From contig QUOL01000001.1 of NCBI GenBank assembly GCA_009761415.1, forward strand, positions 2,604,001 to 2,668,000: 64,000 bases of DNA, in the 5' to 3' direction. Shown one piece after another: positions 9,401-22,147 of this stretch. The translations under genes and the position numbers were made by a program. Source of the stretch: Sarcomyxa edulis. Its lineage: Eukaryota > Basidiomycota > Agaricomycetes > Agaricales > Mycenaceae. The notes under the pieces are model-generated. The model worked only from the letters and a program-made list of their open reading frames with translations. It was not told the DNA's origin and ran no database searches. How positions within the stretch are numbered: position 1 is the stretch's first letter; each line of letters starts with the position of its first letter.

Positions 9401-11536
9401 TCACTGCGAACCAACGACACGTCCCTTCAAAACGGGGACTCTCCCCTTCGCTTCTCGTTCCCCGAAAATGACAGCGGTCGCTGCTTCAAGAGCCGGCGGG
9501 GTGAACTCGAAGCTGGATACATAAGCCACTTGCAGATCGTTCACGTCGAGAAGGTCATACGGAGCACAACTCGCCAGCACCACTACTGGCACTGACACCG
9601 GGGTGGCGTGTCGCTCCAAGTGACGGATGACTTTGCGTAGATAGTCTATCTGCCAAATACTGCTACTATCGTGACGAGATGCGAATATGATAGATGACGC
9701 AGTGGAGAGAGCTTCCTTCACATCTTGCGGTAGTTCCTCACCATCGCCATCTAGCGCGGAATACACGACATGGTGGGATTGAGAATCGGTGCGGCGAGAG
9801 ATGGATGCGAAGAGAGAGAGGAAGGATGAACCGGCCGTATTCCTCACCGTGCCTGCCTTTGTTAGGAGAACACCGTCACTGTCATCTACAGCCCTGTTCA
9901 GGTTGTCCACCACTGGTGTAAAGACCAGGGAAGGACCTCCCTTGAATAGTAAAACATAGAGGGGGTCACAGATAAGAGTGGTAGATGCAGCGTATGCATC
10001 CTTGCTGAGTTTCGAATTCTGTCGTTTTGACGCAGTCCACTTTTCCACTTCGAAATCGCCATTCAGGACGTCTTCCCAAGTCCCGACAAAGGCGTCCTTG
10101 AGGGCGTCGATCCTATCCCCGCTTTCACGGAGCCATTCGACGGAAATTAGCCCAGACGCGACCGCATCGTAAGTCTTCTCCACCGCTCCTCGCTGACGCT
10201 CCATCGTATGACAGATCATAGCGATATCCGCACCGGCTTGTAGGCTCAACACACCCGCCCCCTCCGATCCGCCATACAACTGCGCCACCGCCTCCATCTC
10301 AAGACAGTCTGTCACGATCACGCCTTTGAAGCCCATCTCATCCCGAATGAGGTCGGTGGTGATGCTGCGAGAAAGGGAAGAGGGTGTGTCGTTAGAATCA
10401 TTGGTGAGTAGTGGGAGAGCCATGTGGCCTGTCATGATAGTTGGGATTCCGGCGTTTATGAGTCCTTGGAATGGGATTAGTTCCATCTCGCGGAGTTCGG
10501 CTTTGGTTTTGAGGATTCGGGGGAGGGCGAGGTGGCTGTCCACATTTGTGTTACCGTGGCCTGTGTGAATGGAATGATTAGATCGTCCGAGGGGGAATGA
10601 GCAAGCAGCAGTAGCTAACCTGGAGCATGTTTTGCGGAGGACGCAATTCCTGAAGATGTTAGTCCACGGCTCACAGCTTCTGCATACTCCCGTACTTCGA
10701 CAGGATCTGCAATTGCTTTAGCCGTTGGCAATAACACGAAAAGCGATCTACACACGATCACTAAAGGAACGTACACCTTTCCAATTTGTGAGTCGCGAGT
10801 TATGACCAGGCAAAATGTGTGCCACTCACCAATGACAGGATTCCTTGGATCAGTATTGACATCAGCGACGGGACTGTACGCCCAATTGATCCCGCACAGT
10901 TTGAGTTCCTTCGCTGAAGCAGCAGAGACTTGCTCTGCCAGATCTGGGGATCCTGTGGCGGAGAGAGCCATTGCCCCCGGGCTGACGATACCAAGGCAAG
11001 GTAGTCAAGAACAGCCTGAGTCTGGCATGCGTTCTTTTGACTTACAACTGAGTTCCGACCGCATCAGTTGTGGTGGAACTGAACGCAGAGACTAATCCTG
11101 AGGACTACACGGTGAGGATTTTTGATACAGTGGGGGAGGTGATCGTTTATACTCGCCGTTTTCTTGATCAATCCCGATGAGGAGAGGTTTTATATGACCC
11201 GACTCTTTCGCGAGAAGTTGTAACTCTCGAATTATATTCCAAACCTGCCTCGCATCTTCAAGACCAGGACCAGGAGATCAGCTCTGAACGCACATAAAAC
11301 GACCTCGCCGTACATACCTCCAACGTTCCGTTTCATGAGAATGATACTCCCCACGTAAAAATCGCGGACGAGGATCTTGACATCCTCGCTCAATTCTTGT
11401 CCGTGGAATCCGAAAACGAAGTGCTAATATAATAGCGAGTGTATGATCAAGACGACCGTTGATTGCATATTGAATAGTCAAGATGGGTGTTCACCTGGCC
11501 TATGAGGCGTTTGATGTCTTGTGGAAGAGATGTCAT
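9401..11536 (-). CDS. Glycoside hydrolase family 3, NagZ-type beta-N-acetylglucosaminidase-like
   Basis: A GH3 enzyme. The start at 11536 reads MTSLPQDIKRLIGQ and then an intron. Middle exons carry GPGLEDARQVWNIIRELQ, the IGIDQENG-type strand, and ELKLCGINWAYSPVADVNTDPRNPVIG. Next comes SRGLTSSGIASSAKHAPGHGN followed by T-N-V-D-S-H. The His-Asp dyad loop (KH-x-PGHG-x-T-x2-DSH) marks the NagZ-like branch, which uses the His/Asp pair as acid/base. The nucleophile strand is VIVTDCLEMEAVA, with Asp in VTD. The last exon is long and adds a C-terminal Rossmann-like domain ending GRVPVLKGRVVGSQ. No signal peptide is seen, so cytosolic turnover of N-acetylglucosaminides is likely (inference). It is convergent with the reductoisomerase-like gene, with 140 bp between the stops. 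Confidence 0.88.
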
Positions 11537-11686
11537 GCTATGTGGTGGTAAAGAGTCAGAATGAATTCAAGTCTGAGTGCAACCCTGCAGCTGAGGCGCG
11601 TCAAGCGAGCGACGCGACTGTTTTTGCATGAGTTGAGCTTAGCGCTCATCCACATTCACTCTATATACCCCAGGCAGGCCTCGACT

Positions 11687-13095
11687 ATGGCCCCTTGGCT
11701 TCTCTGGAGTGCCATCTCCCATACCGCACGGTGAGTATATCCCAACTTCATTCTCATTCCAGCCACTCCAATTCTACCTGTTTTCTAGCCTTTCAACCGT
11801 CCTCCAGATCCTCATATTCCTCCCCTTAACACTCGCAACCCTCTCAACCCCCGCCTTCCTCCTCCTCTCTCTCCTCCTCTCCCTCCACTCCCTGATCCAT
11901 GGCACCCTCATCCTCTTCTGGGGCTCCGAAGCTCTGTCAGTCCTCCAAGTCCCAATGCACCCATTCATTCTCCTCGTTTGCTTCAACGCATTCTCATCCT
12001 CCGTGAACCCATACGTTCTGATGGTCACTTCGTGGTGGGGGAAGGCATTGACGCTATCTGGACCGCTGTTCATTGGTATGGAAGGTCTGTCGAGTTTGTT
12101 GGTCGTGCAGAAGATTGGCCAGGAGGGGAAGAGGCTTGTAGGCGAAGGCGAGGCATATCAGTTTGGACTCCTTATTGCCACTGCTATCGCGTATGTGACG
12201 TCTGCTTGGTGGATTGTCGTCGTAAGTCCTCCTCTATACATACTCGGTAGGTTGTCGTTTAACCAGAGTTGTGGATTCTTGGCAGTCATACCCAGCTGCA
12301 GCTTCATCGCCACTGTCGTCCACGCTCCTAGGCGTGGCATTGACAGCGTTCCTCTTCCTGACTTTCATAGGCTTCGTTCTTCGTCGCACGAACATAATCG
12401 AGTCTTCTGGTTTGGCACTTGTCATCGCTTATAACGTCTGGCTATGCGGCTTTGACAAGAAATCATTCTCGGACCCTGCTTCCTCTTAGTACGCGTTCTC
12501 TCCTTTTCTGAAGAAGGTTATATATTGAAATAATATCTAGTGCACCACTCCTTCCAAACATCCTTCCCCACTTCCAGACTCTCCTCAACTTCGTCACGAA
12601 TACCCTCCCGAAACCCGTTCTAGTGGCTCTCTTGTACCGACTTACGGTTCTGCATATGGCATCACGGATCCTTCCTACCATTGGTGCTGATAGCTGGGAA
12701 TCGGAAGATGGTGTGGACGATGGTTGGGACGGACGACCGGTGCGCGTTCATTCCATTCATGAGATCTTTGCCTTGCTTATCGAGACTCTCTAATGATTTT
12801 AATTGATGCAGACTTCAACTCTAAGCCGTATCCTCCTGACATACAGACAATTTATCTTCGTAACCGTGTATTCACACTTACTACGTACGTTCCCCCTTCT
12901 TCTCCCCTTCAAGTCCTCCGAGTCCCTACTTCCTATACGTATTAATCTTTCGTTTCGTTCCAACCAGTCCTAGATCATTCATCGCAGATATGGTGGAGAT
13001 GGATGAACATATTCTTTACACTTGTTCTTTGGTCTGTAGAGCTGCTTGTGAGCTCTGAAGATGATCCTGTTGCCAAAGAGTGGAAGATAGACTAA
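11687..13095 (+). CDS. ICE2: ICE2 family ER membrane protein
   Basis: Ice2 proteins are polytopic ER membrane proteins linked in yeast to cortical ER inheritance and lipid droplet/phospholipid control. Exon 1 (MAPWLLWSAISHTAR) joins LSTVLQILIFLPLTLATLS through an acceptor at 11788. Several hydrophobic segments follow: LLLSLLLSLHSLIHGTLILF, FILLVCFNAFSSS, and the characteristic SGPLFIGMEGLSSLLVVQKI. Then come FGLLIATAIAYVTSAWWIVV, FLFLTFIGFVLRRTNIIESS, the ALVIAYNVWLC segment, and a final QIWWRWMNIFFTLVLWSVELL. The GPLFIGMEGLSSLLVVQK block is the basis of the assignment. The stop is at 13093-13095. A TATATA string lies at 11662-11667, close to the start codon. Confidence 0.85.
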
Positions 13096-13294
13096 AATTT
13101 TACGATGCGTCATGATCATGAACAATCGACGAGTGGATGAGCATGCAAAGTACTTCACAGGTTTTTACCATCTGAGAATGAACATCACGGAGAGAAAGAA
13201 ATACACTGATAGTTTTCAAGAGACGGTTGAGAAGTACACTGTTTGATACATATACACATTCCAAGAAACAAATGATTCCACTCATGCCACTCGC

Positions 13295-14627
13295 CTACGC
13301 CTTTTTGGTCTTCTCCACCCATGCCGCCACCTCGGGCTTGATACTGGCAAGCAAGTCAGCAGTAGTCTTGACTGGCTTCCAACCAATCGAACGAGATCTG
13401 TTCGAGCGGCAACGCGAATTCGAGCCGAGGTAGGTTCCCTGTATCCCTATCAGCTTCATAGAAGGCAAAGTGTGCAGCGAAGGAAAGGAATGCTTACACC
13501 AAAGTACCTCTCATTCTCCTCATCCGTAAAAGCGTCCGCTTCAGCCTTCGGATCCTTCTTCCCAACACCGAGTTCATTGAAGGCGACCTGTATGGCTTTA
13601 CCGATATCATACAACCGATGCTCGCCGTTCTCGCCAAAGTAATACCCTTCATGCCCGTGTGAGGTTGTCTCGAGAGGATGGGAGGTAATGTAGTCGTATA
13701 GGGCGATGTAGAGAGAGGCGACTGCGGAGCGTTGTGGATTAGAATTGTCCAAAGAAAGTAGAAAGTAGAGCAGTGTGGGTACGTACTATCATCGATGTGA
13801 ACATTCGGCCATAGATTATCACCTTTGCCTACTAGACCAGCATGTCCGCGATCGATCCCTGCTTTTATGAGTGCGGGGATCTGGATCGAGTGCGGGTTTT
13901 GGATTCCTAGGTCGACGAGTCGCCCAGTGGCGATGCCGTAGATGGTGGAGGGGAGGACGATGTATGTGTATACGTATCCTATATGAGAGAATCACGCGTC
14001 AACGATGGTTGTTCGAGATAGTGGGAGTGGGCATGCTCACCCTCCTTGTCGGCATTCTCGATTTCGAGATCAACAGGTCTGTGGGCTTGAGTGATAGGCA
14101 AAGTGGCGATCTGGTCTGCGTTAGCATCGTCGTATATGGTGTCGTAGGCGAATGCTCCTCTCGCGTCATCGGTTAGTACGCCTGTTCCGGACTAGTATGG
14201 CTGTTAGGTTAGGACCTGTTGCCTCCCAAGATATTGAACGTACGGTGTGGATGAGGATGGGACGCGTCCCAGTCTTCTCGTATCTTTTCTTCAAGCCTTT
14301 CAGGACGGCTTGTATAGCGGGCAAGTTGTCGGCATCGGCCTGCATTCACATGAGCCTCAGTAGTCCGAGTCGACGTTAGATGAACGCACGCACCATCGAG
14401 AAGACAATATCAGCATTAGAGGTAAGATCAGCGATCTTGTCTAGGTCATCGTTCGACCCGATGACGGTTTTGATACCGATCGCTTCGAGTTTATCTGCCT
14501 TTTCCTTCGATCGAACTAGGGCTGTGAAGTTGAACGAAGAGGCGTTGGGGTGGTTGAGGAGGTTGTTGAGGACATGTCCACCGATGTAGCCTGTTGCTCC
14601 GATGTAGAATATGTTGATGGGGGACAT
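13295..14627 (-). CDS. NmrA-like / extended-SDR NAD(P)-binding protein
   Basis: A Rossmann-fold protein of about 340 residues. The start at 14627 reads MSPINIFYIGATGYIGGHVLN, a GxxGxxG dinucleotide motif with the Arg/Lys of ALVRSKEKAD downstream. Further exons give IGSNDDLDKIADLTSNADIV, a PILIHTSGTGVL segment, a STIYG strand (VLPSTIYGIATG) and the NVHIDDIADLYIALYDYI segment shared with dihydroflavonol-4-reductase-like proteins. The C-terminus, after a last intron, reads SIKPEVAAWVEKTKKA, with the stop at 13295-13297. The catalytic Tyr-x3-Lys of extended SDRs is not obvious, so the protein may be a redox sensor or a reductase. It is convergent with ICE2 and divergent from the MFS gene. Confidence 0.85.
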
Positions 14628-15070
14628 GCTGCAGTGATGAGCAGACTAGTAGTACTTAGTACTGTAACTTAGTGGACATAGAAGGTCTAGGTCTTTATAG
14701 GTGTTCTGTTGTGATTAGCAAGTGAGTATAGACGCTGAGTGTCGTCATTGGTAAGCTTGCATTCAGCTTACAAACCTCAAAGGAATACCGTGGAACATTT
14801 GAACGTCATGCCTCTTTCGGTCCGACCACCAAGAACTTGGCAAGAACTCGTGTGCAGTCGCGTCGGATGTCGTTGGATGTGGAGAACATGGCGAAATTTG
14901 AAATCAATTATCACCTGCCGCGAACGTGCCGAGTTGTTTGGCTAATTCTTCGGTACCAAACACAGACATGTGACATGTCTGCCATTACAAATTTTAATTG
15001 GTGGACTATTCTTAGACTCACCGTCAGCGTCCGGTCCTCATGCATTCCTTTTGAGACTGATACCACGACC
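14628..15070. other. Divergent intergenic region, NmrA-like / MFS gene
   Basis: About 440 bp between divergent start codons. Open frames here do not look like protein and no known motif stands out. It presumably contains both promoters. Confidence 0.5.
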
Positions 15071-17425
15071 ATGAACGACACGAAGAACATCAACGACAGT
15101 CATGAAATTCACTCCATTGCCAGCATTCCTATCCTTGAAAAGGCTCCTAGTTTACCAGCTACGAGTCCCATGACAGACAAGCAGGTCGAGAAACCATACA
15201 GCAGTGAGTCTCATCTTATCTGTGAACGAAATGCGTTTGTTGATTGCTTCTGAAGTATACACGAGGTCAGAGAAATGGTTCATCGTAAGCGTCGTCAGTT
15301 TCGGCGGTTTGTTCAGGTGAGTTCGTTCAACCACTTCCGTTAGCATTCGCACAAGTTGATCGCAGATTCATCTCAGTCCGTTGACGGCCAATATATACTT
15401 CCCCGCAATACCACAAATTGCATCAGCATTTCATAAGACTACCGAGCTCATAAATCTGACCGTCACAGTCTATATGGTCGTACAAGGCATCTGTAGGGCT
15501 TCATTCTGATCTACATCTCAAGCACTTGCTCACCTTTCACTCAGCACCGATGTTCTGGGGCACTTTATCAGACCGAATAGGTCGAAGACCTATCTTCGTT
15601 TTATGCCTTCTTATTTTGAGCTTATCTTGCGTCGGGCTGGCTCTAGTGCAAGCATACGGTTATTGTTCGTTCTTCCTTCCATTTACTGACGTAATTCATG
15701 CACAGGCCTACTTCCGATTACTGGCTGTTGATGTTGCTACGATGCATCCAGGCTGCAGGGTCTGCAAGCACCATTGCTCTCGGTGCTGGCGTCATCGGTG
15801 ATATCTCCGTTGCGGAGGAAAGAGGTGCGGCATAAATCAAGGCATGCAAGTATTCGTTGATTGACCTTGCTTTCCTCACAGGGGGGTTCTTTGGGATATA
15901 TAGTATTGGCCCCATGGTATGCATCACGCGAAGTATCTTTCAGAGAGATATCTGACCGTATTACAGATTGGCCCAGCAATTGGACCCGTCATTGGTGGTG
16001 GACTAGCACAAAGTTTAGGTTGGAGGTACGTGAAATACATACTGAAACTACAGCCCTCCCTTAACCTCCCGACTGAACGACTTTGAATTACAACGATCAG
16101 AGCTATTTTCTGGTTTCTCTGTATCTCATCTGCAGCATGTTTCTTCTTCGTACTCATGTGCGTCCGCGTCCTTTCACGTGGAGAATCTCTTCCTTCTTCC
16201 CGCTGACGTACAAGACAGGTGCCTCCCGGAAACACTACGTGCCATCGTAGGCGACGGGAGCATCACCCCGTCCTCCATCTACCGACCTTTGATCAAGGTC
16301 GTTGGACGTAACAGGACGGACACATCGACTGAACGACCTCCGTATAAGAAGCTCGTTAGTCCGTTTCGGTTATTGACTTATGTCGATATCATTATACTTT
16401 TGATATTTGTGAGTGGAGTTCGTACTTCTATCAATCAAAGATTAATATCGAATGACCTCGGCATATGACAGAACGGAATCATATATTCCGTGTTTTATGG
16501 TGTAACGGCTACCATATCTACACTCTTCGAAGAGGCCTACCCATTCCTCTCCGAAACAGATATTGGCCTCTGTTTCCTAGCGATCGGGTTTGTCATTCTG
16601 TCCATTTACCCCCGCATGTCTTCGTCTTCACATTCATTCTACTTGAATCTAACACGGCCCCTATCATGTTTCTTTCTTCAAGGGGCGGGATGATCATCGG
16701 CAGCTGCTTCACAGGAAAATTCCTAGACCACGATTATCAAACCATCAAACAAGAAATGATACGTTCTCTCCAATCCGACCCGGAGAAATTCCCCAGTGGG
16801 ATGACTTCTGCGGACGTGACGAAGGAGGAATACTTTCCTATTGAACGAGCGAGGTTACGAACGATGCCGTATTATCTTGCGGTGTTCGTAGCTTGTACGA
16901 TTGGGTATGGATGGTGTTTACACCAGAGGGTGTCGATTGCGGGTCCGTTGGTTTTACAGATCGTTAGTGCGTTAGAGTTTTTCGTTTCTGGCTCTGCCAC
17001 TCACTCGGAATACGGCGCGCTGATGTTACATTTGTATGTATACAGTCGGATATGTATCCCTGTCGGTCATGAACACCACCCAAACATTGATCATCGACCT
17101 CGTGCCATCTCAAGGCTCATCAGTCACCGCATGCGTACGTCCCCCTATCCATCCATCCATCCATCCATATACATATCTACCATTACCACAACTCTCCAGC
17201 TTACACTCCTCCTCCTCACAGAACAACATCGTCCGCTGCTCCCTCGGCGCCGCACTCGTCTCAGTCATCGATATCATCATCAGAGCACTCGGGACAGGAT
17301 GGACATACGTACTCCTTGCGGGTATATGCGTGCTTACGGCTCCTCTTCTCTTTTTGGAGATGAGGATTGGACCGGGGTGTCGTGCGAAGAGGCGGGTACG
17401 GAGGGATAGGGATGTTGGGGCGTAG
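15071..17425 (+). CDS. MFS transporter, drug:H+ antiporter-1 (DHA1, Qdr/Aqr-like)
   Basis: A plasma-membrane proton antiporter for small organic compounds; substrate unknown. The hydrophilic N-terminus (MNDTKNINDSHEIHSIASIP) is followed by YTRSEKWFIVSVVSFGGLF and a segment with TANIYFPAIPQIASAF, as in DHA1 transporters. MFS motif A is read as GTLSDRIGRRPIF. Next comes a SASTIALGAGVIGDI helix, then IGPAIGPVIGGGLAQSLGWR (motif C-like glycines and prolines). The second half contains a GGGMIIGSCFTGKFLDHDY segment, FVACTIGYGWCLHQR and LVSVIDIIIRALGTGWTYV. The stop is at 17423-17425. About nine introns, one with an ATCC repeat. Fine exon borders in 15660-15900 are approximate. It is divergent from an NmrA-like gene, with no other cluster genes visible. 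Confidence 0.88.
17147..17167 (+). repeat. ATCC tetranucleotide microsatellite in an MFS intron
   Basis: Five consecutive ATCC units in the intron that starts at about 17135. A simple repeat with no expected function. Confidence 0.8.
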
Positions 17426-17719
17426 ATAGGATTTCTAAAGATGGGTTTGTAAATAATGAAAGATTTAGCACATAAGCCTATCGATATCGATGCCTGGTTT
17501 TCGTGGCTTCATTTTACAATATTTACAATATTGGATGGTGGGTTTTGGCATACGAGTCGACGTGGAACGGTCCAACTTGGTTCAACTGGTTGGTAGGAGG
17601 TGTTGGCCTCTGTTTGAATCAGAGGATATATCACGTGCACCAAATTTCGCAAATTGCAATTTCACTTCAGAAATGCAGCTTCAAAAGTTAAAACTCAACG
17701 CCTAACTAACACCTCTCAG

Positions 17720-19330
17720 ATGGCTCGTCGTCCACGTCCTCAGACCCGACCACCTCCACAGAAGGCTGGACCTAAACCAAAACGATCGTCTCTGCCTAAG
17801 GCTTCCACGAAACCTCGCTCGGTGAAGATTATAGAGGCAGAGCCTGCGTCTGAAGATGAAGATGAAGATGAAGGTCAAGATGATTCGGAAGATTCAGGTG
17901 CCTCCTCGGAATCGGAAGGCGGACTGAAACATGATCATGATGTATTTAATGCAATTGGAAGTGGTAGTCGTGCGGAGGAAGGAGACGGAAGCGAAAACTT
18001 TAGTCATGATGAAGAGGACGAGGACGATGTGGATGTTGATGCGCCGAGAGTTGCTCAATGGGTTGACGAGGATGAATTGGAGGAGGATGAGGATGAGGAA
18101 GAGCAGGAGGAAGATGAGGATGAGCCTGCTGCGGCTGGTCCATCCGATGCTCATCATGTTGAGAGTCCTTCTGAATTGGTATGTCATTCTTCGTATTGCT
18201 TATAGCGTATATGACTCAAATAATATTTATGTTCCTAGAAATCTCTACAGGATGGTACGTTGCTGATATCTACCTATGAACGCCTTGCTAATGACGTTTT
18301 ACAGATCTATCCAGCTTACCTCTGGGAGCACTGCGTAAAGCTCAACGAGCTCTTGCCCAAGCGAATGTGGATAGCGACTCGGACGACGACGACGAAGCCG
18401 ATAGCAATGACGAGCCCGAGGAGGAGCAAGCTGGCGGCCCCAGTCTGAAAGGAAAGGAGAAGGAGAAGCCAGAATGGAGCATAAAGCCCCGTCCTGATAT
18501 TGCTCGGCGGTCGAATAAAAATGCGTGAGTGATGTCTGTTCTCAAAACATAATGGTCTTGTAATTCTACTTTGTTCCTCAAGACCAATAGAAGTGACATC
18601 GAAACGACCTGTCACTCGTAGAAGAACGGTTGTAGAAGTCAAGACGGTGGTAAGTCCTGCACGCGTTACATCTATTAAATAAACACAGTTAACTCCTGAT
18701 CTTATAGCAACCTCGAGATCCACGATTCCTCCCATTGGCTGGAGAATTCCGACCTGATAAATTCCAACAGAACTACGGTTTCTTAGCGGACGCGCATAGC
18801 ACTGAACTCAGGACGTTACGGGAAAATCTGAAGCGTGCGCGTAAACTCTTAGCGTCTTCTCCGCGGGATACGCAATACGAGCGGGAGCAAGAGGTGAATA
18901 GGCTAGAGTTGGCGGTGAAACGAGCGGAGAGTTTGGTGAACAGAGACCGCAGGGAGAAGGTAGAGCAGGAAGCTTTGGCCAAGGTGACGCAGGAAGAGAA
19001 AGACAAACGGAAACATGGAAAAGGAGGATGGTGGATGAAAGATGGTATGTGTTCTTCGTCATCGATCTATCTTCATGAAACTCACTTCATGATGTGTTGA
19101 TAGCTGATAAGAAGGACCTTCTGGTACGGGCGCGGTATGATGCTTTGGCTGCGGCAGGAGGGAAACGCGCGGTGAAGAAGGCTATCGAGAAGAAACAGAA
19201 GAAGATTGGGCAGAAGGAGAAGAAATCAAGACCTTTTGCTCGAGGTCAGGGTGGGGGAGATGAGAGGCCTAGGAAACGTGCATTCGATGGAGAGGAGGGT
19301 GGAAGGTCTGATAAACGGCGACGAGTCTAA
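17720..19330 (+). CDS. RRP36: rRNA biogenesis protein RRP36
   Basis: A nucleolar factor needed for early cleavages of the pre-rRNA in the small-subunit processome. The N-terminus (MARRPRPQTRPPPQKAGPKP) is basic and is followed by long acidic Asp/Glu runs encoded at about 17850-18180. The conserved core begins QPRDPRFLPLAGEFRPDKFQ, then FLADAHSTELRTLRENLKRA, ASSPRDTQYEREQE, AVKRAESLVNRDRREKVEQE, GKGGWWMKD and ARYDALAAAGGKRAVKKAIE. It closes with KKQKKIGQKEKKSRPFA and a basic tail, stop 19328-19330. The core is diagnostic. A longer in-frame start at 17654 exists; 17720 is chosen because the upstream residues look like 5' leader. The exon at about 18304-18520 carries another acidic run. Five or six exons. 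Confidence 0.92.
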
Positions 19331-19567
19331 CCTACTACTAGCTCTGTAGCATGTAACTTTGCTATCTGTTATTTTTACTTCCGCGTGGCGTGGGTATGGT
19401 GTCCGATTAGAAAAAAATGTGCGAAAGACATGATTCGCGAATTTCTCTCAACTCAAAATTGAACATATGGGAGTGTAAATTTGTTCAGACAAGGCTTCGT
19501 TGCCTCGAGGGCATACCTGCACAATATACCTCTCCTCGACTTCCCAGCTCGACTCTCCATATAGCTC

Positions 19568-22147
19568 ATGTCCTCCGAGTCCATACCCCAGGCCCAGGCT
19601 GTCTTCACTGACCGACCGGTTCTTTCTCCCCTTCAGCCTCTCGATGTGACATTCCACGATACTGACGACGAGTACGACGAAGACGATGATATATACCGAG
19701 GAGAACCCCCTACCCCTCCCCGTTCGCCTAGTCCGATCTCCATGCGGAGTTCGTCCTCTTCGTCTTCATCCTCAGGGTCCTTTCTGGGAGGCGGTCGTCT
19801 CGGCGCAATTGCTGCAGTCGTCGAACTAGCTATAACACGATGGGCAAGAGGCAATTCCTCATCGTCGTCGTCTAGTTCCTCTTCATCCTCCAACCGATCG
19901 TCTATCATCACTGTTTCTCGGTCCCAGATAGCTCGGCGGAAGAGGAGACGATCAAGTACTGGAACGCTTCGCAATGTCCAATCCGAGCGCGATATCTCAG
20001 CCCGAATCATACGCATCAAGGCTCGCGAGGAGTCAAGACAGATCCCTCGCGCTTTCAATCTCTACCTTCCTCCCTCTCTCTGCGGCGCCCCTCAGCCCTT
20101 TGGTGGCGCTCCAGAAATGCGAAGGAAACATCATACCCCGTTGCAACGTATCACATTCACTTCATCGTTACCCTTAATCCTTACTCAACTAGATGCCGCT
20201 CTCAAAAAGTCTGTCAGGGCTAGACGGAATCAAGAGCGCCATCGCATACCCAAATCTCAACCTGAAGAGGATCAGCCCTCTGAATTGTCGACGTCGCATC
20301 ATGATTACATGTTGCCCGATTTTACTGCCCCAAGTCGTCCAGCCTCGTTCACGGACCTCGCTGCATTGCGTAAATTGAGGAAAGGGAAGCAAAGAGAGGT
20401 CCCGACTACGGGGACGAATACAGGCACTAATACCCCGGACAAGCCACAACATTTGATGCCAAAAGCCTGGTGGTTAGATGTGTCGAGTCCAACTTGGGAA
20501 GACATGCGTGCTATTGGAAAGGTGCGTGACATTCTCCTGCCTCTCATATCCGACGCTCATCTGATCGCATATATGCATAGCTTCTTCACCTCCATCCCCT
20601 TACACTTGAGGATATCTTGCAGCAGGATCCTCGGGAGAAGTTGGAACTATTCCCGAAACTTGGTTACTATTTTATCGTGTTCCGAGCTGTCGAGAACAAG
20701 AACACGCAGGAGAAGTTCCGTCGCAGCGATCTTGGGGAGGGGAACTTCGGAGACGATCCTCTTCACGACGAGGGAGTGATCGGAGAGGCCAACGTATATT
20801 TAATCGTATTTAATGAAGGTATTTGTTCGGTGAGTACCGTCTTCTCCTTTGCTAGTTCTCCTCGTCCTGATATGTTACGCTACAAGTTCCACTTTACGGA
20901 CATTTCAGGTAAAATCTTAGCTAAACGTCTACGATCCAACTATTGAGTCTTACTTTTTAGAACATACCGAACGTCTGAAGAACCGAGTTCTTCAATTCGA
21001 AGAAGTCTTTGACATGTCTTCAGGTTTGTGCAGTTTCTTTGAGCGAGAATGATCTATCTCACATTACACTCATCCTTAGACTGGCTCGCTCATGGTATCC
21101 TGGATTCTATTGTCGATTCTTTCTTTCCATTTTTGGAGGAAATCGAGAAGGAAGTCATGGACATTGAAGACATCGTCTTCAATGATGGCACCGACAGACG
21201 TAGCTTTAGGATACCCGAGCCTCAGAAATCGTCTTTGGAAACTATCGCGGTGGCTGGCACGGACCTGGAGGAAAAGACGTCGGATTTTGATAAACCACGG
21301 ATTGATGAGAAGGAAATTCAACATAGCGAAGCCGATGGCATACGTCGAACACATTTCTCCCTTCCTCGGCCAACCCTACTGCTTTTCTGGCGACGTCTAA
21401 GGCGCTTTTGTATCTCGACTTGGCAGCTCCTACCATGGAATGTCGATCCCCATGCACAGACACCACTAAGTAAAACCGCAATCACCTTACGGCGTATGGC
21501 GAGGACGAGAAGACTTGTTACATCTCTGGCGCGCCTACTCGCTACTAAATCGGAGGTTGTGACGCAGATTAGAAAGCGGCTATTGACGACGACGAGTCAG
21601 TCTGGTTTGGGGAATGGCATTGGCAAAGGGGATGGCGGCGTTGTCGAAGTCGCGATGTACATGGGTGACGTCCAGTAAGCATTGATTTCGACCTCCGCGA
21701 AAACTGCAGCTGACCGCTACGCACTATACAGGGATCATATTTTAACACTGCAGCACTCGCTGGCCCATTACGAGCGTATGCTCAGCCAGTCTCATCCTAC
21801 GTATCTATCCCAACTGCGGACCTCGGTCGCGCAAACGAAATCTGGAACAGACAAGGCACTCATTTTCCTTACTGTCGTCAGTATCGCTGTCCTCTGCATC
21901 CAAACCCTGATCGGTGAGTTCACTTTACCGTGTCTAAATCCACATTATCGGCGTATTCAATTCTGGCTTCGACATAGGTCTATTCTCTCTTAATATCACC
22001 GTTCCCACCAACTCTCACGATTCGGACGGTCCCTATAACATATTTGGCATAATCATCGCGCTGGCCATCCTAATCTTGTGCGCTTATCTCAGTCTCGTGC
22101 GATATTGGTGGGTCCAGGCGAAGAGACGGCGGGGTGCAGTTCTTTGA
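19568..22147 (+). CDS. CorA-like divalent metal ion transporter with altered GMN motif
   Basis: A two-helix CorA/Alr/Mnr2 type Mg2+ (or other divalent cation) channel. The first ~300 residues are low-complexity, with Ser runs at about 19750-19780 and 19855-19890. The transporter domain starts with KAWWLDVSSPTWEDMRAIGK and LHLHPLTLEDILQQDPREKL, a classic CorA segment, then GYYFIVFRAV and NVYLIVFNEGICS. The long stalk helix follows: DWLAHGILDSIVDSFFPFLE with EKEVMDIEDIVF, and later RYALYRDHILTLQHSLAHYE. The membrane part is TDKALIFLTVVSIAVLCIQT, a loop, and FGIIIALAILILCAYLSLV. The pore signature Gly-Met-Asn is replaced: the spliced sequence reads GLFSLNITVP, so the motif is Ser-Leu-Asn. The stop is at 22145-22147. 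About seven introns. Confidence 0.88.

Noticed and set aside
17654..17719. Upstream in-frame Met as start of RRP36
   Set aside because: The 22 extra residues look like translated 5' leader, and the Met at 17720 begins the usual basic N-terminus.
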